Shown piece by piece: positions 40,318-48,995 of a stretch of 64,000 nt of DNA. Where the stretch lies: the NCBI RefSeq assembly GCF_026341825.1, contig NZ_JAPENY010000002.1, positions 1,268,501-1,332,500 of the forward strand, read 5' to 3'. The notes beneath the pieces are model-generated. The model was not told the origin of the DNA. It was given only the letters and a program-made list of their open reading frames with translations, and did not search any database. This DNA comes from Streptomyces sp. NBC_00620. Its GTDB lineage: Bacteria > Actinomycetota > Actinomycetes > Streptomycetales > Streptomycetaceae. The position numbers were made by a program, and so were the translations under genes. The stretch's first letter is position 1. Each line of letters starts with the position of its first letter.

Positions 40318-40739
40318 CAACTTGTCACTCCCCACCGCCCAGCAGACCCTTCGCACCGGTGTCAGGTGACCCCGGCTCCCCAGTGGCTGCCCGGCTTGCG
40401 CTGAATTACGCCGCCTGGGTGTGGCATGCGGCGCCTGTGGCCGATTCCGCACCCATCTCCCGTACAGAAAGACGAACAACGCGCCCTGAAGATTCCCAAG
40501 GAGCGAAGAATTCCGGCCAACTGACGGAGTTCACCTCTCCGATGTAATCCGGCCCAACGGGCGGATTCAGGGAGGCAATCTCACCCAATGAACGGACAAC
40601 TCCCCATGTTTTGTTCCCCATATGAGGCGTGTGCTCCCGGACGGGTCTTCGAGTTACTTGAGCGTCGGTAGTAGGCTCACGCCGTTTGTTGACGCACATG
40701 TGTACCCCCGGGTCGGAGGGGGTCGAGCTGGGGGAGGCC
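40318..40739. other. 422-bp intergenic region upstream of the conservon
   Basis: No gene is visible. The part from about 40480 to 40640 is relatively AT-rich and contains ATGTTTTGTTCCCCATATGA, suggestive of promoters for the divergent genes. TAGGCT at 40672-40677 is a possible -10 for cvnA. No clear operator was found. Confidence 0.4.
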
Positions 40740-43700
40740 ATGCGCTTTCGCGGGAAGTCCATCCGCAGGAAGATCGTGGCGCTGCTCCTGGTGCCGCTGG
40801 TGTCCTTGACCGCGATCTGGGCGTTCGCCACGGTGCTCACCGGGCGCGAGGCCAACGACCTGTTCAACGTGTCGGACGTCGTGGAGAAGATCGGCTATCC
40901 CACCGAGGACGCCGTCCGAGTCCTCCAGCAGGAACGCCGCCAGACTCTCGTCTATCTGGCCGACCCGCGCGCCTCCGACGCCCTCGCGGCGCTCAAGCGG
41001 AGCCGGACCGCCACTGACGACGCCGTGGCGAAGGTCCGAAAGAACGCCAAGGACGAGGAGGTCCGCGGGAGCATGGGTGAGCGCACCTCCGAGCGCCTCA
41101 CCACCATCCTGGACGCGTTCGACGGAATCGACTCGCTGCGCCAGAGCGTCGAGGACGGCACCGTCAACCGCGCGCAGGCCCTTGACCTCTACAACCGTCT
41201 GGTCGACCCCTGCTACGTCCTGATGACCAACATCCACCTGCTCAACAACGTGGAGATGGACAAGCAGGGCCGCGCACTGGTCAACCTCGCCCGGGCCCGT
41301 GAGCTCGTCTCCCGCGAGGACGCCCTCCTGGGCTCCGCGCTGGTCGCGGGCCGCATCACGCAGGACGAGATCCGCGACGTCTCCGACCTCATGGCCCAGC
41401 GCTCCCTGATGTACGAGATGAGCCTGCCGCTGTTGCCCTCCTCGGAGCGCGAACGGTACGAGCGCTACTGGAAGAACGCCGACACGGCGCCCCTGCGGGT
41501 GGCCGAGCAGGCCGTCGTCACCTCCTCGGCAGGCTCGCCCCGCGGTGTCACCGCGAAGAGCTGGGACACCGCGGCCGGACGGGTCGTCGACGAGCTCGGC
41601 ACGCTCAACGACCAAGCGGCCGACCGCTACCAGGACCGGGTCCGGCCGGTGGCCGTGGGAGTCATCCTCAAGGCGGTCATCGCCGGCGTCCTCGGCCTCA
41701 TCGCCCTGCTGATCTCGCTCTTCATGTCCGTACGCATCGGCCGGAGCCTCATCCGCGACCTGCGCCGACTGCGCCTGGACGCTCATGAGGCGTCCGGCGT
41801 CCGGCTGCCCAGCGTCATGCGCCGCCTGTCCGCGGGCGAGCAGGTCGACGTCGAGACCGAAGTTCCGCGCCTGGAGTACGACAAGAACGAGATCGGTGAG
41901 GTGGGCCAGGCCCTCAACACCCTTCAGCGCGCCGCCGTCGAGGCCGCCGTCAAGCAGTCCGAACTCCGCGACGGCGTCTCCGAGGTCTTCGTCAACCTCG
42001 CCCGCCGCAGCCAGGTCCTGCTCCACAAGCAGCTCACCCTGCTCGACACCATGGAGCGCAGGACCGACGACACCGACGAGCTCGCCGACCTGTTCCGCCT
42101 CGACCACCTGACCACCCGGATGCGCCGCCACGCCGAGGGCCTGGTGATCCTCTCGGGCGCCGCCCCGTCCCGGCAGTGGCGCAAGCCGGTCCAGCTCATG
42201 GACATCGTCCGAGCCGCGGTCGCCGAGGTCGAGGACTACGAACGCATCGAGGTACGCCGGCTTCCGCGCGTCGCCGCCACCGGGCCCGCCGTCGCCGACC
42301 TCACCCACCTCGTCGCCGAACTCCTCGAGAACGCCACGGTGTTCTCGCCCCCGCACACGGCCGTGCAGGTCCTCGGCGAGCGCGTCGCCAACGGCTTCAC
42401 CCTGGAGATCCACGACCGCGGCCTGGGTATGGCGGCCGAGGCGCTCCTCGACGCCAACCTGAGGCTCGCCGAAACCCCCGAGTTCGAGCTGTCCGACACC
42501 GACCGGCTCGGCCTCTTCGTGGTCAGCCGGCTCGCACAGCGGCAGAACGTCCGCGTCTCCCTCCAGCCCTCCCCGTACGGCGGTACCACCGCGGTCGTCT
42601 TCATTCCCGACGCGCTGCTCACGGACGACGTGCCGGACACGAACGGCATCGGGTTCCGTCTCGACCGCGCGCTGCCCACAAAGGAGGGCGAGGTCGAAGC
42701 GGAGCGGAAGGCCGCCCTCTCCCAGGTCCCGGTCCACCTCCCCGGCCTGCCCGCCTCGATCCTCGACGGGCCCGTCGAACTGGAAGCTCCGGTCGACCTG
42801 GACACCCTCAGCGGCTTCCCCGGCGCACTCGGCGACGACGACAGCGAACGCGGCGGTCTGTTCCGGCCGCGCCGCTCCATCGCGGGTGTCCCGGGTGAAC
42901 AGCACCAGCAGGCCCGCGACAGCCGGGGCGAGCCCGCCCGATCCGGCGACGACGGCCAGCCGGACGCTCCCGTCCCGCTGCCCCGGCGCAGGGCACCCAA
43001 GCTCGTCAGCTCGCACGGTCGTCCTGTGACCCAGACGCGGTCCCGCCGCGACGGGGCGGGCGAGGAGTCGGCGGAGGACTTCGAGCCGGGCCGTGGTCCG
43101 GAGCAGGCGGAGAGCCCGGAGACGGGGGAACAAAGAGACATGGCGGAGCCCGACGGTACGGAGCCGCTCGCGGCCCGGCGCGTCGATCGCGCGGAGACTC
43201 CGGCGCTGCGCGGGAGCGAGCGAGCCGAGACGCCGGCACGACGCGCCGGCGAGAGCACTGAGAGCCCGTTGCGGCACGGGGTCGAGCGCTCTGATTCCAC
43301 AGGTCCCGGAAGGGTCCCCGGACCGCGCGAGGTTTCTGGCCTACGGCCGGCACCCGGGCTTCGAGAGACCACCGAGCTTCGGCACACCGCCGGGAGCCGA
43401 GAGGCCCCCGCTCTTCCGCAACGAAGCCGTCGCACCACCCCGTCGCCCGGCGCGGACGAGACCATCCCGCGTTCCGACGGCGCGACGGCAGGGGCGGAAC
43501 CGGGCGCGGGCCCGCTGCCCCGCCGCGTCCGACAGGCCAATCTGGCCCCGCAGTTGAAGGACGGCCCCGAGCGGCGCACCGAGCGGGACAAGGCCCGCAC
43601 CGGCAGCGGAGCGGACCCCGCCGAACGTGACGCCGACGAGGTACGCAACCGGATGGCCTCGCTCCAGCGCGGCTGGCAGCGAGGCCGCGAGGAGAACGCC

Positions 43701-43760
43701 GCGGGCGACGAGCCCCACGACGGCACAGCACCAGGAACCACAAAGGGGGACGGTCGATGA
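40740..43760 (+). CDS. cvnA: conservon sensor histidine kinase-like protein with nitrate/nitrite-sensing domain (CvnA)
   Basis: A 1006-residue membrane sensor that begins the conservon. TM1 is about residues 10-33 (KIVALLLVPLVSLTAIWAFA), an extracytoplasmic helical NIT-type domain covers about 50-300, and TM2 about 306-332 precedes a HAMP-like helix. The ATPase domain has the N-box ELLENATVFSPP near 527, DRGLGM near 559 and the GLFVVSRLAQR region. From about 645 on, the protein is disordered and rich in Pro, Arg, Glu and Gly. In Streptomyces conservons CvnA interacts with a roadblock protein, a DUF742 protein and a GTPase, a G-protein-coupled-like module. ATG at 40740 has GGGGGAGG very close; an ATG at 40698 is an alternative. 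Confidence 0.9.
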   Translation: MRFRGKSIRRKIVALLLVPLVSLTAIWAFATVLTGREANDLFNVSDVVEKIGYPTEDAVRVLQQERRQTLVYLADPRASDALAALKRSRTATDDAVAKVRKNAKDEEVRGSMGERTSERLTTILDAFDGIDSLRQSVEDGTVNRAQALDLYNRLVDPCYVLMTNIHLLNNVEMDKQGRALVNLARARELVSREDALLGSALVAGRITQDEIRDVSDLMAQRSLMYEMSLPLLPSSERERYERYWKNADTAPLRVAEQAVVTSSAGSPRGVTAKSWDTAAGRVVDELGTLNDQAADRYQDRVRPVAVGVILKAVIAGVLGLIALLISLFMSVRIGRSLIRDLRRLRLDAHEASGVRLPSVMRRLSAGEQVDVETEVPRLEYDKNEIGEVGQALNTLQRAAVEAAVKQSELRDGVSEVFVNLARRSQVLLHKQLTLLDTMERRTDDTDELADLFRLDHLTTRMRRHAEGLVILSGAAPSRQWRKPVQLMDIVRAAVAEVEDYERIEVRRLPRVAATGPAVADLTHLVAELLENATVFSPPHTAVQVLGERVANGFTLEIHDRGLGMAAEALLDANLRLAETPEFELSDTDRLGLFVVSRLAQRQNVRVSLQPSPYGGTTAVVFIPDALLTDDVPDTNGIGFRLDRALPTKEGEVEAERKAALSQVPVHLPGLPASILDGPVELEAPVDLDTLSGFPGALGDDDSERGGLFRPRRSIAGVPGEQHQQARDSRGEPARSGDDGQPDAPVPLPRRRAPKLVSSHGRPVTQTRSRRDGAGEESAEDFEPGRGPEQAESPETGEQRDMAEPDGTEPLAARRVDRAETPALRGSERAETPARRAGESTESPLRHGVERSDSTGPGRVPGPREVSGLRPAPGLRETTELRHTAGSREAPALPQRSRRTTPSPGADETIPRSDGATAGAEPGAGPLPRRVRQANLAPQLKDGPERRTERDKARTGSGADPAERDADEVRNRMASLQRGWQRGREENAAGDEPHDGTAPGTTKGDGR

Positions 43761-44197
43761 CCGCACCGAAGTCCACAGGGCCCACCACGACCAGCACGGC
43801 GTCGGGGGAGCTGAACTGGCTTCTCGACGACCTGGTTGACCGTGTCGCCAGCATCCGCCAGGCGATCGTGCTCTCCGGTGACGGCCTTCCCACGGGTGTC
43901 TCCAAGGACCTGACCCGGGAGGACAGCGAGCACCTGGCCGCCGTCGCCTCGGGCTTCCACAGCCTCGCCAAGGGCGTCGGCCGCCACTTCGAGGTGGGCA
44001 GCGTCCGCCAGACGGTCGTCGAGCTGGACGAGGCCTTCCTGTTCGTCACGGCTGCGGGCGACGGCAGCTGCCTGGCCGTTCTGTCGGACGCCGAATCGGA
44101 TGTCGGCCAGGTCGCGTACGAGATGACGCTCCTGGTCAAGCGGGTCGGCGTACATCTGGCCGCCGCTCCGCGCACCGATCCGCCCGCAGGCGGGTAG
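43757..44197 (+). CDS. cvnB: conservon roadblock/LC7 protein (CvnB)
   Basis: A 146-residue roadblock/LC7-domain protein. After a flexible start (residues 1-16), ELNWLLDDLVDRVASIRQAI begins the domain, followed by VLSGDGLPTG, the strand TVVELDEAFLFVTAAGDGS and a long last helix (SDVGQVAYEMTLLVKRVG). Such proteins resemble MglB and act as GTPase-activating or scaffold partners for the CvnD GTPase. It overlaps cvnA by four bases (ATGA) and is followed ten bases later by cvnC. Confidence 0.93.
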   Translation: MTAPKSTGPTTTSTASGELNWLLDDLVDRVASIRQAIVLSGDGLPTGVSKDLTREDSEHLAAVASGFHSLAKGVGRHFEVGSVRQTVVELDEAFLFVTAAGDGSCLAVLSDAESDVGQVAYEMTLLVKRVGVHLAAAPRTDPPAGG

Positions 44198-44206
44198 TGG
44201 GATGAC

Positions 44207-44614
44207 ATGAGTGTGAGCGTGAGCGGAGACAACCAAGGACGACGCCCCTGGTTCGACGACGAGGCCGGACCGGTGGTCCGCCCCTACGCCATGACGCGCG
44301 GCCGCACCACCAGTACGGCCCAACACCGCCTCGACCTGATCGCGGTGGTCGTCACGGAGTCGTACGACCACGACCCCGAGGTGGACCAGACGCTGTCCCC
44401 GGAACACGTGGACATCGTCGAACTCTGCCGCGACGCCCCGCAGTCGGTCGCCGAACTCGCTGCCGAACTCGATCTCCCCGTCGGGGTGGTGCGGGTCCTC
44501 ATCGGGGACCTCGTGGATGAGGAAATGGTCCATGTGACACGTCCAGTACCGCCCGCCGAGCTGCCGGACGAGAGTATTCTGCGCGACGTGATCAACGGCC
44601 TCCGGGCGCTCTGA
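44207..44614 (+). CDS. cvnC: conservon DUF742 protein (CvnC)
   Basis: A 135-residue DUF742 protein. The family pattern is clear: VRPYAMTRGRTTS near the N-terminus, then LDLIAVVVTESYD, the winged-helix-like HVDIVELCRDAPQSVAELAA and LPVGVVRVLIGDLVDEEMV, ending with SILRDVINGLRAL. It is thought to be an adaptor between CvnA and the GTPase. Normally cvnD would follow at once; here a 3.6-kb oxoprolinase gene starts 25 bp after the stop. Confidence 0.93.
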   Translation: MSVSVSGDNQGRRPWFDDEAGPVVRPYAMTRGRTTSTAQHRLDLIAVVVTESYDHDPEVDQTLSPEHVDIVELCRDAPQSVAELAAELDLPVGVVRVLIGDLVDEEMVHVTRPVPPAELPDESILRDVINGLRAL

Positions 44615-44638
44615 GCAGGGCGGAAGCGGGGAACAGAC

Positions 44639-47600
44639 GTGACTGGCTGGCAGTTCTGGGTCGACCGAGGCGGCACCTTCACCGATATCGTCGCGCGGCG
44701 CCCGGACGGCCGCCTGCTCATGCACAAACTGCTGTCCGACAACCCGGCCAGGTACGCCGACGCGGCGGTCGCGGGTGTGCGGGAGCTCCTCGAAGAGGGC
44801 GCGGAGATCGATGCCGTCCGCATGGGCACCACGGTCGCCACCAACGCCCTCCTGGAACGCAAGGGCGAGCGCACCCTCCTGGTCATCACTCGCGGCTTCC
44901 GCGACGCCCTGCGCATCGCCTACCAGAACCGCCCCCGCATCTTCGCCCGCGCGATCGAACTGCCGGAGCTGCTGTACGAGCGTGTCGTCGAGGTCGACGA
45001 GCGGATCGCCGCCGACGGCACGGTCCTGCGCGCCCCGGACCTGGACGCCCTCGCCGGACCCCTCCAGGAGGCGTACGACTCCGGGATCCGCGCCCTCGCC
45101 GTCGTCTGTATGCACAGCCACCTCCACCCCGCCCACGAACAGGCCATCGGTGAGCTGGCGGCCCGCACGGGCTTCCCGCAGATCTCGCTCTCCAGCGAGG
45201 TCAGCCCGCTGATGAAGCTCGTCCCGCGCGGAGATACGGCCGTGGTCGATGCCTACCTGTCGCCCGTGCTGCGCCGCTACGTCCAGCACGTCGCCGATGA
45301 ACTCCAAGGCGTGCGGCTGATGTTCATGCAGTCCAACGGAGGCCTCGCCGAAGCCGGCCAGTTCCGCGGCAAGGACGCCATCCTGTCCGGTCCGGCCGGT
45401 GGCATCGTCGGCATGGCCCGGATGTCGCAGCTCGCCGGCTTCGACCGCGTCATCGGCTTCGACATGGGCGGCACCTCCACGGACGTCTCGCACTTCGCCG
45501 GCGAGTACGAACGGGTCTTCACCACCCAGATCGCCGGAGTCCGGCTGCGCTCGCCCATGCTCGACATCCACACCGTCGCGGCGGGCGGCGGCTCGCTGCT
45601 CCACTTCGACGGCTCCCGCTACCGGGTGGGCCCCGACTCGGCGGGCGCCGAACCCGGACCCGCCTGCTACCGCGCCGGCGGACCACTCACCGTCACCGAC
45701 GCCAATGTCGCCCTCGGCCGCATCCAACCGGCCCATTTCCCCCGGGTGTTCGGCCCGGACGGCGACCAGCCCATCGACGACGCACTGGTCCGCGAACGCT
45801 TCGCCGCCCTCGCCCGCGAGATCCGGGAGCGGACCGGCGACGACCGTACCCCTGAGCAGGTCGCCGAGGGCTACCTCCAGATCGCCGTGGCCAACATCGC
45901 CAACGCCGTCAAGCGGATCTCGGTCCAGAAGGGCCACGACGTCACCCGGTACGCACTGACCACCTTCGGAGGCGCGGGCGGCCAGCACGCGTGCATGGTC
46001 GCCGACTCGCTCGGCATCCGAACCGTCCTCGTGCCACCCATGGCCGGTGTCCTGTCCGCCCTCGGCATCGGACTCGCCGATACGACGGCCATGCGCGAAC
46101 AGTCCGTCGAAGTACCCCTGGAAGCCTCCGCGATGCCCGGCGTCCTGAAGACCGCCGACGACCTGGAGGGCGCCGCCCGAGCCGAACTCCTCGCCGAGGA
46201 CGTGCCCGAGGACCGCATCCGGGTCACCCGCCGGGCCCAGCTCCGCTATGACGGCACGGACACGGCACTCACCGTCGAGCTCACCGAGCCCGACACCATG
46301 ACCCGCACCTTCGAAGAACGCCATCGCGCCACCTACTCCTTCACCCTCGACCGTCCGGTCGTCGTGGAAGCCCTCTCCGTGGAAGCCACCGGTCTCACCG
46401 ACCCCCCCGATCTCTCCGCTCTCGCCGCCTTCGTAAGCCGCTCCACCGCGCCGGAAACGGCCGGCCTGCACACGGGTGGCGCTCGGCGCGACGTACCCCT
46501 GCTCCGACGCGAGGAACTGCCCCCCGGCCAAACGGTCACCGGACCCGCGATCATCACCGAGGCCGGCTCGACGACCGTCGTCGACGACGGCTGGCAGGCC
46601 GCGACGACCGACGACGGGCATCTGGTCATGGAACGCGCGGCGATTACGCAGAGTTCCGATCTCGGCACAGAAGCGGACCCCGTCCTCCTTGAGGTCTTCA
46701 ACAACCTCTTCATGTCCATCGCCGAGCAAATGGGCGCCCGCCTGGAGTCCACCGCCCAGTCGGTCAACATCGAGGAGCGCCTGGACTTCTCCTGCGCCCT
46801 CTTCGACCCCGACGGCAGCCTGGTCGCCAACGCCCCCCACATTCCGGTGCACTTGGGCTCGATGGGCACCAGCGTCAAGGAGGTCATCAGGCGGCGCGGA
46901 GACGGCATGCGCCCCGGAGACACGTACGCCGTCAACGACCCGTACCACGGCGGCACCCACCTCCCCGACGTCACCGTGATCACCCCGGTCTTCGACACGG
47001 AGAGTGAACGGATCCTCTTCTATGTCGCCTCGCGCGGGCACCACGCCGAGATCGGCGGCATCGCACCGGGCTCGATGCCGGCGAACAGCCGCACCATCGA
47101 CGAGGAGGGCATCCTCTTCGACAACTGGCTGCTCGCCGAGAACGGCCGCTTCCGCGAAGCCGAGACCCTGGCCCTGCTCACCCGGGCGCCCTACCCGTCG
47201 CGCAACCCGAAGACCAACCTCGCCGACCTGCGAGCCCAGATCGCCGCCAACCAGAAGGGCGTCGACGAAGTCGCCCGCATGATCGACAACTTCGGCCTCG
47301 ATGTGGTCCAGGCCTACATGAAGCACGTCCAGGACAACGCCGAAGAAGCGGTCCGGCGCGTGATCGACACTCTCGAAGAGGGTCGGTTCACGTACGAGAC
47401 CGACTCCGGGGCCGTCATCCGAGTCCGCGTCTCCGTAGACCGCGAAAAACGCTCCGCCACCGTCGACTTCACCGGTACGTCACCCCAGCTGACCACCAAC
47501 TTCAACGCGCCCTTCGCGGTGGTCAACGCCGCGGTCCTGTACGTCTTCCGCACCCTGGTCGACGACGACATCCCGCTCAACGACGGCTGTCTGCGCCCTC

Positions 47601-48253
47601 TCGACATCGTGGTGCCGCCGGGTTCGATGCTCGCGCCCGAGCCCCCGGCCGCAGTGGTCGCGGGCAACGTGGAGACGTCCCAGGCGATCACCGGAGCGCT
47701 GTACGGAGCCCTGGGCGTACAGGCCGAGGGATCCGGCACCATGAACAACGTCACCTTCGGCAACGAGCGATACCAGTACTACGAAACCGTGGCCTCCGGA
47801 TCCGGCGCGGGCGACGGCTTCCCCGGCGCGTCCGTCGTCCAGACCCACATGACCAACTCCAGGCTCACCGACCCCGAGGTCCTCGAGTGGCGACTGCCGG
47901 TCCAGCTCGACGAGTTCGCCGTCCGCCGCGGAAGTGGCGGCGCGGGGCGCTGGAGCGGCGGGGACGGCGCCGTGCGCCGTATCCGGTTCCTCGAGCCCAT
48001 GACCGTGTCCACGCTCTCCCAGCACCGCCGGGTGCCGCCCTACGGCATGGCCGGCGGCGAGCCCGGGGCGCTCGGCGCCAACCGGGTGGAGCGCGCGGAC
48101 GGTACGGTCACCGAACTCGGCGGCAGTGACACGGCCGACGTCGGGCCCGGTGACGTACTCGTGATCCAAACCCCCGGCGGCGGTGGCTACGGCCCACCGC
48201 CGCGCGACCCCCATCAAGCAGGAGAAGAGATCGATGATCTTCGGGCGTTCTGA
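44639..48253 (+). CDS. 5-oxoprolinase / hydantoinase HyuA-HyuB fusion
   Basis: A 1204-residue fusion of hydantoinase A and B domains, the arrangement of ATP-hydrolysing 5-oxoprolinase (OPLAH). HyuA covers about 1-660: WVDRGGTFTDIVARRPDG, RMGTTVATNALLERKGER, and the actin-like ATP site in FDMGGTSTDVSHF with VAAGGGS. HyuB covers about 670-1190, starting DPVLLEVFNNLFMSIAEQMG, with NDPYHGGTHLPD, HHAEIGGIAPGSM and a C-terminal GGGGYGPPPRD. The GTG start lies 25 bp after cvnC, and the last 20 bases overlap cvnD, so it is embedded in the conservon transcript. It would hydrolyse 5-oxoproline or another cyclic imide; it is the second oxoprolinase type in this window. Confidence 0.92.
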   Translation: MTGWQFWVDRGGTFTDIVARRPDGRLLMHKLLSDNPARYADAAVAGVRELLEEGAEIDAVRMGTTVATNALLERKGERTLLVITRGFRDALRIAYQNRPRIFARAIELPELLYERVVEVDERIAADGTVLRAPDLDALAGPLQEAYDSGIRALAVVCMHSHLHPAHEQAIGELAARTGFPQISLSSEVSPLMKLVPRGDTAVVDAYLSPVLRRYVQHVADELQGVRLMFMQSNGGLAEAGQFRGKDAILSGPAGGIVGMARMSQLAGFDRVIGFDMGGTSTDVSHFAGEYERVFTTQIAGVRLRSPMLDIHTVAAGGGSLLHFDGSRYRVGPDSAGAEPGPACYRAGGPLTVTDANVALGRIQPAHFPRVFGPDGDQPIDDALVRERFAALAREIRERTGDDRTPEQVAEGYLQIAVANIANAVKRISVQKGHDVTRYALTTFGGAGGQHACMVADSLGIRTVLVPPMAGVLSALGIGLADTTAMREQSVEVPLEASAMPGVLKTADDLEGAARAELLAEDVPEDRIRVTRRAQLRYDGTDTALTVELTEPDTMTRTFEERHRATYSFTLDRPVVVEALSVEATGLTDPPDLSALAAFVSRSTAPETAGLHTGGARRDVPLLRREELPPGQTVTGPAIITEAGSTTVVDDGWQAATTDDGHLVMERAAITQSSDLGTEADPVLLEVFNNLFMSIAEQMGARLESTAQSVNIEERLDFSCALFDPDGSLVANAPHIPVHLGSMGTSVKEVIRRRGDGMRPGDTYAVNDPYHGGTHLPDVTVITPVFDTESERILFYVASRGHHAEIGGIAPGSMPANSRTIDEEGILFDNWLLAENGRFREAETLALLTRAPYPSRNPKTNLADLRAQIAANQKGVDEVARMIDNFGLDVVQAYMKHVQDNAEEAVRRVIDTLEEGRFTYETDSGAVIRVRVSVDREKRSATVDFTGTSPQLTTNFNAPFAVVNAAVLYVFRTLVDDDIPLNDGCLRPLDIVVPPGSMLAPEPPAAVVAGNVETSQAITGALYGALGVQAEGSGTMNNVTFGNERYQYYETVASGSGAGDGFPGASVVQTHMTNSRLTDPEVLEWRLPVQLDEFAVRRGSGGAGRWSGGDGAVRRIRFLEPMTVSTLSQHRRVPPYGMAGGEPGALGANRVERADGTVTELGGSDTADVGPGDVLVIQTPGGGGYGPPPRDPHQAGEEIDDLRAF

Positions 48254-48839
48254 GCGCGGCAAGCCTCCGGTCGAGCCCGTCACGCTCAAGATCCTCGTGG
48301 CCGGCGGATTCGGCGTGGGCAAGACGACCCTCGTCGGCGCGGTCAGCGAGATCAAGCCACTGCGCACCGAGGAACTGCTCACCGAGGCGGGCCGCCCGGT
48401 CGACGACACCAGCGGCGTGGAGGGCAAACACACCACCACCGTCGCCATGGACTTCGGCCGCATCACCCTCCGCGAGGACCTGGTGCTCTACCTCTTCGGA
48501 ACCCCCGGGCAGGACCGGTTCTGGTTCCTTTGGGACGAGCTCTCCACCGGCTCGCTGGGCGCCGTCGTGCTCGCCGACACCCGCCGTCTGGAGGACTGCT
48601 TCGCCGCCGTCGACTACTTCGAGCGGCGGTCCATACCCTTCGTGGTCGGCGTCAACTGCTTCGAGGACGCCGCCCGGTACCCCGCCGACACCGTCCGTCA
48701 GGCCCTCGACCTCGACCCCGATGTGCCCGTCGTCCTCTGCGACGCACGAGACCGTGAGTCGGTCAAGGAGGTCCTCATCGGCGTCGTCCAGCACGCGATG
48801 GCGTCCGCGTCCGACCGGCGCCAAGCTCTCACAACCTGA
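48234..48839 (+). CDS. cvnD: conservon Ras/Rab-like small GTPase (CvnD)
   Basis: A 201-residue GTP-binding protein. G1 is GGFGVGKTT (about residues 24-32), the switch 2/G3 region is LFGTPGQDRFWFLWDEL, and the later NCFED and CDARD segments take the place of the usual NKxD and SAK motifs, as in other CvnD/MglA-type proteins. The ATG at 48234 lies inside the end of the oxoprolinase gene, with GCAGGAGAAGAG upstream, so its expression depends on that gene's message. It completes the cvnABCD set and is followed by a strong hairpin. Confidence 0.93.
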   Translation: MIFGRSERGKPPVEPVTLKILVAGGFGVGKTTLVGAVSEIKPLRTEELLTEAGRPVDDTSGVEGKHTTTVAMDFGRITLREDLVLYLFGTPGQDRFWFLWDELSTGSLGAVVLADTRRLEDCFAAVDYFERRSIPFVVGVNCFEDAARYPADTVRQALDLDPDVPVVLCDARDRESVKEVLIGVVQHAMASASDRRQALTT

Positions 48840-48904
48840 CGTACGGCACCCGGCTTTCGCAAGGCGCCCAAGGCCAGTTGTCCAGGGCAAGGTGCCCAGG
48901 AGTA

Positions 48905-48938
48905 CGGCCCGTACCCTCGCCGACCGGGGTACGGGCCG
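48905..48938. terminator. bidirectional terminator between cvnD and glpK
   Basis: CGGCCCGTACCC (48905-48916) and GGGTACGGGCCG (48927-48938) form a perfect 12-base stem with a ten-base loop. The rest of the 156-bp gap holds two copies of the self-complementary word CACGCGCGCGT about 25 bases apart. Confidence 0.75.
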
Positions 48939-48995
48939 CAGTCATGCACGCGCGCGTGGCTCCAGCGAAAAGCACGCGCGCGTAGACCCCTGTTT

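Noticed and set aside
42236..47326. 1696-codon minus-strand open frame opposite the conservon and oxoprolinase genes
   Set aside because: The plus strand encodes four clear protein families over this span. The frame has no family resemblance and is a GC-driven shadow.
48940..48990. CACGCGCGCGT words as a functional repeat or operator
   Set aside because: Alternating CG words occur all over this genome by composition, including inside genes; two copies are not evidence of function.
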